Shown: positions 1-7,721 of the stretch, in pieces
Position numbering within the stretch: position 1 is the first letter of the stretch
Layout of the letters: each line of letters starts with the position of its first letter
Assembly: GCA_040507895.1 (NCBI GenBank)
Contig: JBEVNX010000228.1
Location: 1-19,206, forward strand
Direction of reading: 5' to 3'
DNA length: 19,206 bases
Source: JBEVNX01 sp040507895
GTDB taxonomy: Bacteria; Desulfobacterota; Binatia; JACPRU01
The notes under the pieces: model-generated
Database searches by the model: none
Told to the model about the DNA's origin: nothing
Seen by the model: only the letters and a program-made list of their open reading frames with translations
Translations under genes and position numbers: made by a program

Positions 1-2
1 CG

Positions 3-500
3 CCGCGCGTTCTGGTCGCGTGCGCGCTCGGCGGGGTCGTGCTCGGCGCCTTTGCCGCGCGGCGCCGGCTCCTCGATTTCGCCGCCGCGCTTCTGCCACG
101 GTTTCCCCAGGCGGCCGACGCGCTCGCTGGGCAGGGCTCGGTCGCCGCCGCGGCCGCGGCGACGATCGTCGCGACGATCATCGCCTTTGTCCGCTTCGAG
201 CTGCTGGTCGTCGCCCTCGGCCTGCCGCTTCCGTGGCCGCAGGTCTTCACCGCGTTCGTGCTGGCGTCGGGAGTGGCGGCGCTGCCGCTCTCGGTCGCCG
301 GTCTCGGCACGCGCGACCTGGCGCTCGTCGGCTACCTGCGCGGCTGCGGCGTATCGCCGGCGGATGCGATCGCGCTCTCCTCGCTCTGCCTGTCGCTCTT
401 TCTCTGGAACGCCATCGTTGCGTCTGCTCTATGGCTGGTGCGGCCGCCACGGAGCTCGAGTGGACGGTCGCCGCAAGATGAGCGGTCAGGTTTGCAGTAG
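3..500 (+). CDS. UPF0104/LPG-synthase-TM-like (flippase-like) membrane protein, C-terminal part
   Basis: The frame is open to the left edge, so the start and most of the protein lie outside the window; 165 codons remain. The visible part is hydrophobic: a segment around residues 3-18, another near 50-70, and further segments to about residue 145, followed by a short polar tail. The stretch LPLSVAGLGTRDLALVGYL matches the conserved Pro-(Ile/Leu)-Ser-(hydrophobic)-Gly-Gly-Leu-Gly-x-Arg-(Glu/Asp) signature near the C-terminus of UPF0104/LPG_synthase_TM membrane proteins. Members include lysyl-phosphatidylglycerol flippase domains and uncharacterised proteins common in polysaccharide loci. It is the only plus-strand gene and converges on the polysaccharide operon. 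A role in lipid or lipid-linked sugar translocation is an inference. The substrate cannot be read from the sequence. Confidence 0.75.
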   Translation, partial: PRVLVACALGGVVLGAFAARRRLLDFAAALLPRFPQAADALAGQGSVAAAAAATIVATIIAFVRFELLVVALGLPLPWPQVFTAFVLASGVAALPLSVAGLGTRDLALVGYLRGCGVSPADAIALSSLCLSLFLWNAIVASALWLVRPPRSSSGRSPQDERSGLQ

Positions 501-608
501 CAACGGCACACCTCGGCAGATCTTCACCCTCACCGACTCGCGCCTTCTCTTTCGAGTCCTCCCGATCATCCGCCCACCCAGCCTCCTCGATCATGCGATC
601 GCAGCGAA
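501..608. other. Convergent intergenic gap
   Basis: This 108-base gap separates the plus-strand membrane protein from the minus-strand glycosyltransferase end. A bidirectional terminator would be expected here, but no convincing GC-rich hairpin followed by a T run is visible on either strand. No small gene could be supported. Confidence 0.5.
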
Positions 609-1790
609 TTAGCCGCAGCCGCCTACGCGAGATGGCTTCGCGACGCAGACATTCAAGAAATCCTCCGCCCCGCGCTGCCAGGAATAGCGCGAAGCGACCA
701 CTTCCCGAGCCTTTTCACCCATCCGTCGTGCCGTCTCGACGTCGCCGAGAAGACGCGTGAGGCCAGCCACGATCGCTGCTTCGTCCGCCCTCACGTGGAG
801 GCCCGTTTCGCCGTCAATTACCGTGTAGCGAGGGCCGCCTTCGTCAGCGACGACGGACGGTACGCCGAAGGCGGCGGCTTCCACGATGGTGAGGCCGAAA
901 GTCTCTTGACGAGCGACGTGCACCACGAGATCCGAGGCGGCGTAGTAGCATGCCATCGCCTCTTCGGTGACATAGCCGGTAAAGCGGGCGCGCGTCAGCC
1001 GTAGATTCTCGGCCATCCCCACCAACGCTTCCCGCTCCGGGCCGTCACCGACGACCAACAACGTCGCCGCCGGCAGACGCGGTTCCACCTGTGCCCAGGC
1101 CCGCAGCAACAGGTCCACCCGTTTGCGGGGATGGAGAAAATTCACGGTCAGTGCAACCCGGTCACGCTCGTTCAGGCCGAGCGCCGCACGTGCCGCCGCC
1201 CGATCAACCCCCGCGTTGTCGAATGTCACACCGGGCGTGATCACGTGACTCGGGAGCCCATATGCCTCCCGGATCAGTGTCTCCGCAAACGGACCGCTGA
1301 CTAGGATGTCATCGACGCGGCGGATCAACCAATGGTCGATGGCGCGATACGCCGCGAGCGCCGGGCGAAGCAGCCATCGCCAGGGCCCGACGCGAGCCAA
1401 CACGTCAGCCCGATCGATGCCCACCGCGCGCGGCGGCTCGTAACAGAAATGGACCACTCGAGCCGGGCGCGGCGGGCGAAACGCCGCCAACGGCAGCGCG
1501 GGTCCGAACAGGCACACCACGTCGGCGTCCGGCGCGAATCTTCGACGCAAGCGAAAGCACTGGAGGTAGGAAGCAATCGAATCGAGATAGTGATTCCCGC
1601 TCCAGTCGAGCCGCAGTCCGCTCTCGTCCACGATCAGGCCTTTGGCAAGCGGCCGGCAGCGTGGATCGAATTGATGACACACGATCCGTACTCGGCAGGC
1701 GCGGGCGGCGAGGGCTCGCCCCAGACTCAAGATGAAGCGCTCCGCCCCCGTCGGCGCTTTGAACTTCGGCTGCACGAAATCGATGTTCAC
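609..1790 (-). CDS. GT4-family glycosyltransferase, terminal gene of the operon
   Basis: This 393-residue retaining GT-B glycosyltransferase probably adds a sugar from a nucleotide donor to a lipid-linked glycan at the cytoplasmic membrane face. It starts at a GTG overlapping the stop of the previous gene (GTGA at 1787-1790). That places the natural N-terminus VNIDFVQPKFKAPTGAERF at residue 1, with the usual acceptor-side glycine-rich strand. A longer in-frame extension to 1856 exists but would read deep into the previous gene. The C-terminal GT4 domain has NFLHPRKRVDLLLRA (about 217-231), VVGDGPE (about 247-252) and the E-x7-E motif ETFGLTIVE (296-304), followed by AAFGVPSVVADEGGP. Length is normal for the family. 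Donor and acceptor are unknown. It is the last gene of the run, coupled to another GT4. Confidence 0.9.
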   Translation of the reverse strand: MNIDFVQPKFKAPTGAERFILSLGRALAARACRVRIVCHQFDPRCRPLAKGLIVDESGLRLDWSGNHYLDSIASYLQCFRLRRRFAPDADVVCLFGPALPLAAFRPPRPARVVHFCYEPPRAVGIDRADVLARVGPWRWLLRPALAAYRAIDHWLIRRVDDILVSGPFAETLIREAYGLPSHVITPGVTFDNAGVDRAAARAALGLNERDRVALTVNFLHPRKRVDLLLRAWAQVEPRLPAATLLVVGDGPEREALVGMAENLRLTRARFTGYVTEEAMACYYAASDLVVHVARQETFGLTIVEAAAFGVPSVVADEGGPRYTVIDGETGLHVRADEAAIVAGLTRLLGDVETARRMGEKAREVVASRYSWQRGAEDFLNVCVAKPSRVGGCG

Positions 1791-3022
1791 GCCCTTCGCG
1801 CCTCGGCCGCCACCCGCTCGTAGGCTGCGATCAGCTGATCTCCGTATGACCTCCAAGACAGCACACGGACTCGCTCGATCGCGGCGGCTCCGAGGCGCGC
1901 TCGCAGCTCGCGGTCGCCGAATAGCCGATGCAACGCTCCTGCTAGGGCCTCGTCGTCACCGGGAGGAACGAGCAAGCCGTTCCTCCCATCCTCGACGACG
2001 TCGGGGATGCCGGCAATGCGGCTCGCGACCACCGCTCGACCCGCCGCCATCGCCTCCAGCAAGACATTCGGGAGTCCGTCGACGTTGCCTCTTTCGTCGC
2101 GAACCGAGGGGACGGCGACGGCATCCGCCGCATGGAAGAGACCGCCAACCTGGTCGTGCGGCACGTCTCCGAGAAACCGGACACGATCGCGGTACCCGAC
2201 CTCGTCAGCCTCAGCCTCCAGGCGCGCGCCCAAATCACCGGTGCCGCCGATCGCCACGCGAACCGGGACACCGCGCGCGCGAAGCAACGCGGCCGCGCGG
2301 AGCAAGTGCGAGAAGCCCTTTTTGGCGACGAGGCGCCCGAGCGCGACGACCAAGAAATCGCCATCGCGGGCGCCCGTCCGCAACCGCCACGAGCCACAAT
2401 CTCGGCCCGAGAATTCACCCACGTCCACGCCGTGAAGCAGCGTGGCCACGCGCGCCGGATCGGCGCCGAGACGCACCGCGCGCTCACCGAGATCGCCGGC
2501 GCAGGCCGCTACCCAGCTCGTGCGCCGAAACGTCAAGCGTGCGAGCGCCGCGAGCGCGGCGTTTCGCTCGGCGACGAAGATGTCCGAGCCGTGAAGGCTC
2601 ACCACCAGCGGTGGTCGCCCGGAGCGGGCCGCAAGGGCCGCGATCGCCCCGTTCGGCAGTACCCAATGAGCGTGAATGACATCGTAACGCTCGCTCGTCA
2701 TGAGCCGTCGCATGGTCGAAAGGCCTGCGAGAAACGCGACGGGTGCGATGGCAAGCGCTCGCGGGCGAAGCGCTCGGTCCGCTCGCATGGACGAAGCATA
2801 TCCCCACGCGTAACTTTTCCCGGAGCCCGCGTAGAAGGGGAAGAAGCGTATCGGACTCCCGCGATCCCTTCCCCCGGTCAGCACGAGCTCGGGATGGCGC
2901 GGCAGCACGAGGTCGACGGGATGGCCTCGCCCGGCGAGCTCGAAGACGATCTTCTCGATCACTGGAGCTGTGACGTCACCCGGATACTTCGGATACGAGC
3001 TGGTGATCATCAGCACGCGCAT
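1787..3022 (-). CDS. GT4-family glycosyltransferase
   Basis: A 411-residue GT-B enzyme starting at ATG 3022 with MRVLMITSSYPKYPGD, the typical GT4 opening strand. The in-frame extension to 3394 is read-through of the preceding gene and is not used. N-domain motifs include HAHWVLPNG (117-125) and VSLHGSDIF (141-149). The C-domain carries ALGRLVAKKGF (227-237), GGTGDL (259-264) and the acceptor/donor region GNVDGLPNVLLEAMAAG (312-328), where the first acidic residue of the E-x7-E motif is Asp315 paired with Glu323. This pattern resembles colanic-acid WcaL-like and exopolysaccharide GT4 enzymes, so it probably extends the lipid-linked polysaccharide in the cytoplasm. It follows the GT2 at 3049 after 26 bases and couples to the next GT4 by GTGA. 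The exact linkage made is unknown. Confidence 0.9.
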   Translation of the reverse strand: MRVLMITSSYPKYPGDVTAPVIEKIVFELAGRGHPVDLVLPRHPELVLTGGRDRGSPIRFFPFYAGSGKSYAWGYASSMRADRALRPRALAIAPVAFLAGLSTMRRLMTSERYDVIHAHWVLPNGAIAALAARSGRPPLVVSLHGSDIFVAERNAALAALARLTFRRTSWVAACAGDLGERAVRLGADPARVATLLHGVDVGEFSGRDCGSWRLRTGARDGDFLVVALGRLVAKKGFSHLLRAAALLRARGVPVRVAIGGTGDLGARLEAEADEVGYRDRVRFLGDVPHDQVGGLFHAADAVAVPSVRDERGNVDGLPNVLLEAMAAGRAVVASRIAGIPDVVEDGRNGLLVPPGDDEALAGALHRLFGDRELRARLGAAAIERVRVLSWRSYGDQLIAAYERVAAEARRA

Positions 3023-3048
3023 ATCGAGCTTCTCGAGCGTGATGGGCT

Positions 3049-3912
3049 TCAGGAATCGCGGCGTTCCGTACGAAGAGCGTTGATCTGCTCGGAGATCAGC
3101 CCGACGAGGAACGTGAAGATAGCCATCATGAATGCGAGCACGCCGCCGTTGGCGATCTTTCCCGAGACCGCATAGGTCCAGAGGCCGTACCCCGCGCCGA
3201 TAGCGGCGAAGGCGAGCGACAGCGGCAGAAAGACTTTCAGCGGGTTGTAGAGGGTGCTCATCTTCAAAATGATGAGGAGGAAACGACTGCCGTCTTGCAG
3301 GGGCTGAATCTTGCTCTCGCCGCCTTCTCGAAAGCGCATTTTCACGGGAACGAAGGCGACGTTGTAGCCGGCGCGGAGGAACGACATCGTACATGTCGTC
3401 GGGTAGGAAAACCCGTTCGGGAAAAGATGGATGAATTCCAGCATGTGATCACGCCGCGCAGCGCGGAAGCCGGAGGTCAGATCGGGAATCGGCGAGCCGG
3501 CTAGGTATGAAGCGAGAGAGTTGAAGACGGCGTTGGCCGCCCGCCGCCACCAGTGAACCTCGGCGCTCGCGTCCCGCGCGCCGATCACGAGATCGTACTC
3601 GCCGAGCTTTTCGACAAGACGGCAGGCTTCCTCGGGGGGATGCTGGCCATCCGCATCGAGCAGGACGACCCACTTCGTGCGAGCCGTGCGTAGACCCGTT
3701 TTCACGGCCGATCCGTTACCCTTGTTGTAAGGATGGCGGACGACCTCAGCGCCCGCGGCCGCCGCGTGCGCCGCGCTCTCATCGACCGATCCGTCGTCGA
3801 CCACAAGAATCGGCGATTCGGGATAGAGGCGTCGGAGTTCCGCGACGACGGAACCGACGCCCTCCTCATTGCAGGTGGGGAGGAGGAACGTCACCGAGCT
3901 GTCCGGCTTCAC
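3049..3912 (-). CDS. GT2 polyprenyl-phosphate sugar synthase-like membrane glycosyltransferase
   Basis: A 287-residue GT-A enzyme of the DPM/DPG-synthase-like GT2 group. It starts at GTG 3912, overlapping the upstream TGA (GTGA). Visible motifs are LLPTCNEE (10-17), LVVDDGSVDES (36-46), the DxD-type LLDADGQH (84-91) and DLTSGFRAARR (144-154). Two C-terminal hydrophobic segments lie near 228-247 and 256-275 and end in a short basic tail, an architecture seen in GtrB-type polyprenyl-phosphate glucosyl or mannosyl synthases. The likely reaction is transfer of a hexose from a nucleotide sugar to polyprenyl phosphate at the inner membrane. It sits directly after a second, related GT2 and downstream of a GT-C protein that would need such lipid-linked donors. 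The sugar is unknown. A role as an ordinary polymer-building transferase cannot be excluded. Confidence 0.85.
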   Translation of the reverse strand: MKPDSSVTFLLPTCNEEGVGSVVAELRRLYPESPILVVDDGSVDESAAHAAAAGAEVVRHPYNKGNGSAVKTGLRTARTKWVVLLDADGQHPPEEACRLVEKLGEYDLVIGARDASAEVHWWRRAANAVFNSLASYLAGSPIPDLTSGFRAARRDHMLEFIHLFPNGFSYPTTCTMSFLRAGYNVAFVPVKMRFREGGESKIQPLQDGSRFLLIILKMSTLYNPLKVFLPLSLAFAAIGAGYGLWTYAVSGKIANGGVLAFMMAIFTFLVGLISEQINALRTERRDS

Positions 3913-4877
3913 GTCGCGCTCTGCCTGCCTTGTCGCTGATCGCGATCGGCGGCTCGCCTTTGCAAGTAGAGAATCTCTTCGGTGAGGCGGCGGTTAGCGG
4001 CGATCGTGTCGCCGATGAGGCCGATCAACATGATCTGCACACCGACGATCAAAAGCACCGCAGCGAGGATCAAAGATTGAACTTTTCCGACGCCGTGGCC
4101 GAACCAGTAGTCGTAGAGAAATCGGAGACCGATTAGCGTTCCGGCGCCAAAGAACGCGAGACCGAGGATACTGAAGGTCTTCAGCGGCTCGTAGTGCGTG
4201 TAGATGCGGATGATCGAGGCCGTCGAACGTTTGAGGTAGTCCCATGTCGACGCGAAAAGCCGGGACGGCCTCGTCTCCGGGTTCGTCGCCACGGGCACGT
4301 GGGCCAGCGCCAAGCGCTGCTTTCCCGCTTGGATGATCGTTTCCAAGGTGTAGGTGAAGTCGGTGACGACGTTCATGCGCAGCGCGGCTTCCCGCGACAG
4401 AGCACGAAACCCGCTAGTCGCATCGGGAATGTCCGTCGCGGATATCTTACGGACCACCCAGCTTCCCAGCCGCTGGAGGAATCGCTTGGTAGGCGAAAAG
4501 TGTTGGACGGTGTTGACCCCGCGGTCTCCGATCACCAGATCGGCCTCCCCAGCAAGGATCGGTGCGATGAGGCGCGGGATGTCTGCACCGCGATACTGGT
4601 TGTCGGCATCGAAGTTGACAATCACGTCGGCGCCGCGCTGCACCGCGGCGCTGAGGCCAACGAGAAAGACGCGTGCAAGACCCTGGCGACGGCGGAGGCG
4701 CACGACGTGATCCACTCCGCACTTGCGAGCGACCTCGGCCGTACTGTCGCTCGATCCGTCGTCGATGACGATCACCTCGATGTCGTCGACTCCCTCAACG
4801 GAGCGCGGCAGGTCGGCGAGCACGCGCGGCAGGTTTTCCGCCTCGTTGAGGCAAGGAATCTGCACGACGAGCTTCAT
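3909..4877 (-). CDS. GT2 DPM-synthase-like membrane glycosyltransferase
   Basis: A 322-residue GT2 starting at ATG 4877 inside the ATGA overlap with the stop of the GT-C gene. A longer frame upstream to 5795 is only antisense-type read-through. Motifs include IPCLNEAENL (7-16), VIVIDDGSSDST (35-46), FDADNQYRGADI (89-100, DxD-like) and PDATSGFRALS (151-161). A conserved turn YEPLKTF (229-235) precedes two membrane segments near 235-257 and 266-290, then a charged, probably coiled tail. This matches dolichol/polyprenyl-phosphate hexose synthase relatives. It shares domain order with the next GT2 but is clearly diverged from it, so the two are paralogs probably using different sugars or acceptors. 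Tight coupling to the GT-C gene suggests it makes that enzyme's polyprenyl-phosphate-sugar donor. Confidence 0.88.
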   Translation of the reverse strand: MKLVVQIPCLNEAENLPRVLADLPRSVEGVDDIEVIVIDDGSSDSTAEVARKCGVDHVVRLRRRQGLARVFLVGLSAAVQRGADVIVNFDADNQYRGADIPRLIAPILAGEADLVIGDRGVNTVQHFSPTKRFLQRLGSWVVRKISATDIPDATSGFRALSREAALRMNVVTDFTYTLETIIQAGKQRLALAHVPVATNPETRPSRLFASTWDYLKRSTASIIRIYTHYEPLKTFSILGLAFFGAGTLIGLRFLYDYWFGHGVGKVQSLILAAVLLIVGVQIMLIGLIGDTIAANRRLTEEILYLQRRAADRDQRQGRQSAT

Positions 4878-7669
4878 CGCCGAGCCATTTCCTCGATCTC
4901 GACCTCGGCGATCGACCAGTCGAAGCGACTGCTCTCTCCGCGGCCGACGAGGCGGAGCGCCCGGAGTCCGGAGGCGTTCACCCACAGATCGAGGTCGCCG
5001 TCGGCGTTTTCTTCGGGCACGCCGTCTCGCCAGCGGATACCGTCGACCACGGCGGGCAGCTCCTGCCGGTTCCACCGCTCGCCGTCTATCGAAGTCTCGA
5101 CGACGAGCCCGCGGGCTCGGTCGGTCGCGAAGCGTCCCATGCGAATCTTCAGCCAGGACACGTCTGTCGGCCGCGGGAAGCCGATCGTGAAAGTCATGCC
5201 GGGTCGCTGTGGCGCGTGGCTCCCCCAACGCGTATCGAGGCGACCATCGACGGCGAGCGGCGCCGAGCCACGGCCGTCGCTCGCTTCGACAGTCCAGTCG
5301 TCCGGGGACAGCGGCGTTCCCTTCGGGTGCGGCCCAATCTCGTCGAAGAGGACCACGCCGCCGAGGTCGCGGCGGACGAAGCGGGCCCCATACGCCTCCA
5401 GGGCTCTTTGCCACACCCCCGATTCCGCATCGCCGACGATATATCCCATGGTCCGGCCACCGACTCCAGAAGCCGGGCAGGCGGCACGGACCCGCCGCAG
5501 CAAGGAGCGGCTGCCGCCGAGGAGACGCACCTTCTCGCGACACAGGGCGCTCGCGATTCTTTCGCCGTCGCGCTTCCACAAGTCGTAGAGTGGACCGGAG
5601 CCGCGACCCGCAGCGTAGCGGGTGATCGTGATGGAATCTTGAGAGACCTCGGTTGGGAAGCGGTCTTCGGCCGCGCCGAGCGCGCTGATCGACCACACCG
5701 GATGGTCGATGGGCTCGAACTCCTCGGCTCCCCTCACCCCGTCCAGGGGTGTTTTGACGGTGAGCGCACCGATCGCCATGCCGCCGTCGATCCAACGCCG
5801 GATGAGCGGCGCCTCACGATCGTATGCCCGTGGCCAAACCACCAGGGTCCTCAGGCCGAAAACGAACTCGAGCGCCGGACCGAGAAGGTTTCGTGCGGGT
5901 CCGTCGCTCAGAAAGACGATGTCCTCGTTCTTCAGGCTAGAGGCGAGCTCCGCGAAGCTCTGAGCGAGGCCCGGGTATTCGCGATGCCCGTAGAGGGGGT
6001 AACTCCGACCAACAACCATCGTGACCGAGGCCGCGGCCGCGAGCGAGCTGAGGAGAGTCGCAGCGACACGCTGCTGACCTTTGCCCAACGCACCCAAGCC
6101 GACGATTCCGTAGCCGAAGAAAAGTACCACGATGGGGAGCGTCGCCGGCACGAAACGCCGGGTCATGTAGATGTGAATCAAGTTTACGAACGTGAAATGG
6201 ATGAAGATGGCGGATAGAGTCATGAGAGCTGTCAACACGAACAGCGTCTCGGCAGTCGAGCGGCTCCAGAGGTAATGGGCCAGGCCAGCGAAGCCGACGA
6301 GAAGCACGAACGGGCTGACGTACCAAGAGAGCCACACCAGAGTCTTTCCCTGACCGGCGACGAGCCCCGTCATGTGGGGTCGCACCCAGTAACCGAAGGC
6401 CACGAAGAGCACCACGCCGACTGCCATTCCTCGCGCGACCGGTCGCGCGAGGCCTCGCCGGGCGGCCATCGACTGGCGCACGAAGCCAAAGACGGCCAAA
6501 AGCATGAGAAGCGTCATCGCGGCGACAGCCCAGGAGCCACGCCGGTCAAAGTAGTGGTGAAGCATTCGCGAGTGCAGGCTCGCGAACGTGCCGTATGCCT
6601 TGCGCACGTAGTCGCTTTGAAACCACGCCCAGGAGAGCATTGCCGCGAGCACGGTGGGAACGTAGGTGATCCAAAAGCGACTTCCCGGTAACGGCCGGCC
6701 GCGCTTCCGGGCGATGAACGTGTAGATCCCGAAGGGCAACAGGACGAGAGCCGCCTCGACCTTAACGAGGAGCGTCGCACCGAGAAGAAAGCCACCCAGT
6801 GACTTCCCGAGGCGGTCTCCGCGCAAATAAGCCGCAAAGCCCGCGAACAGCAGCATCTGAAAGAGGATCTCGGCAACCGGGTACCGGCTCGCCCAAACCT
6901 GGATTGCGTCGAGCGCGAGCAGGCTCGCGCCGAGCGTCGCTGCGAGCTCGCCTACGATTGAAACGCCCGCCACGAAGACCGACAGCGTGGCCAGCAAGCC
7001 GATGAAGTTGTTGGCGGCGAATGCCCCGTCGAGACCGTAGGCCTCGTAGAAGATCGCGATCAGCGCAGGCAGCAAGGGAAGCCCCTGAGCGATGATCGCT
7101 CTCCGTTCGGCGTCTACGTAGTAGAACCCCGGATACTTGGACAATCGTGGAAGATAGAGCCATCGCGGGGCCGCGCTCTCTCTCCGTCCTTCATAGAAGC
7201 GGCGCATCGCTTCCGATCCGACGCGATCCGCGGTTCGATCGGTGAGCACGATCGAGCCTTGCCGAGCGAGACCGATACCGCCCACGGTGTAGACGGCGGC
7301 ATCGCGCTCCCCGAGGAGCATCTCGAACGGCCGGCCCAGCATGGTTGCCGAAGCCAGCACCCCGACCAACAGCACACCTGCGGACTCCATCCTCGAGGCG
7401 CGCGTGAACGGCCAGGCCACGCGGAATCTTCCGAGCGCGAGTATCGACCCCGCTAGAGCGCTCATCGCGACGAGCTCCACCGCGAGGCCGAAGATGCCGC
7501 ACGCGCCGAGCGCGACCGCCACCACCGCCGCCATGGCCGCGCCAAGCGCGAACACGATGACCAGCCCTCGCGGCCATGGCCACCGCTCCGCGCCATTCCC
7601 GGCGGCCACTGCCAAAAGCGTGAGGCTCGGTCCGCCGAACAGCGCGACGAGAAGCACCGCTCCGATCAT
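4874..7669 (-). CDS. GT-C/GT39-like membrane glycosyltransferase with C-terminal F5/8 type C domain
   Basis: A 931-residue polytopic protein. Residues 1-554 are rich in hydrophobic segments (about a dozen). The first large loop holds GERDAAVYTVGGIGLARQGS (120-139), where the acidic residue and Arg-Asp correspond in position to the catalytic Asp-containing first periplasmic loop of GT39/RgtA-D-like GT-C enzymes. Residues 555-786 form a soluble, presumably periplasmic region. Residues 787-931 look like an F5/8 type C (discoidin) domain: AVDGRLDTRWGS (20-31 of the domain), PTDVSWLKIRMG, VVETSIDGERWNR and a final SRFDWSIAEVEIEE strand. GT-C enzymes move a sugar from polyprenyl phosphate to a glycan or protein on the outer side of the inner membrane. 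The F5/8C module may hold the acceptor glycan. Its stop overlaps the start of the GT2 that may make its donor. No strong Shine-Dalgarno site is seen upstream; the start at ATG 7669 is the natural one. The acceptor is unknown. Confidence 0.8.
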   Translation of the reverse strand: MIGAVLLVALFGGPSLTLLAVAAGNGAERWPWPRGLVIVFALGAAMAAVVAVALGACGIFGLAVELVAMSALAGSILALGRFRVAWPFTRASRMESAGVLLVGVLASATMLGRPFEMLLGERDAAVYTVGGIGLARQGSIVLTDRTADRVGSEAMRRFYEGRRESAAPRWLYLPRLSKYPGFYYVDAERRAIIAQGLPLLPALIAIFYEAYGLDGAFAANNFIGLLATLSVFVAGVSIVGELAATLGASLLALDAIQVWASRYPVAEILFQMLLFAGFAAYLRGDRLGKSLGGFLLGATLLVKVEAALVLLPFGIYTFIARKRGRPLPGSRFWITYVPTVLAAMLSWAWFQSDYVRKAYGTFASLHSRMLHHYFDRRGSWAVAAMTLLMLLAVFGFVRQSMAARRGLARPVARGMAVGVVLFVAFGYWVRPHMTGLVAGQGKTLVWLSWYVSPFVLLVGFAGLAHYLWSRSTAETLFVLTALMTLSAIFIHFTFVNLIHIYMTRRFVPATLPIVVLFFGYGIVGLGALGKGQQRVAATLLSSLAAAASVTMVVGRSYPLYGHREYPGLAQSFAELASSLKNEDIVFLSDGPARNLLGPALEFVFGLRTLVVWPRAYDREAPLIRRWIDGGMAIGALTVKTPLDGVRGAEEFEPIDHPVWSISALGAAEDRFPTEVSQDSITITRYAAGRGSGPLYDLWKRDGERIASALCREKVRLLGGSRSLLRRVRAACPASGVGGRTMGYIVGDAESGVWQRALEAYGARFVRRDLGGVVLFDEIGPHPKGTPLSPDDWTVEASDGRGSAPLAVDGRLDTRWGSHAPQRPGMTFTIGFPRPTDVSWLKIRMGRFATDRARGLVVETSIDGERWNRQELPAVVDGIRWRDGVPEENADGDLDLWVNASGLRALRLVGRGESSRFDWSIAEVEIEEMARR

Positions 7670-7721
7670 GGGAGAGATCGATCCGTCGCTCGGGGCCGGA
7701 GGAAGAGAGCACGGTTCACAA

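Noticed and set aside
3023..3394. N-terminal extension of the GT4 to 3394
   Set aside because: It overlaps the whole end of the upstream GT2, is arginine-rich and has no GT4 similarity; MRVLMITSS at 3022 is the natural start.
4194..5588. Long plus-strand open frame (464 codons) opposite the GT2 and GT-C genes
   Set aside because: It is arginine/proline-rich antisense sequence typical of GC-rich DNA, and the minus-strand frames here carry clear family motifs.
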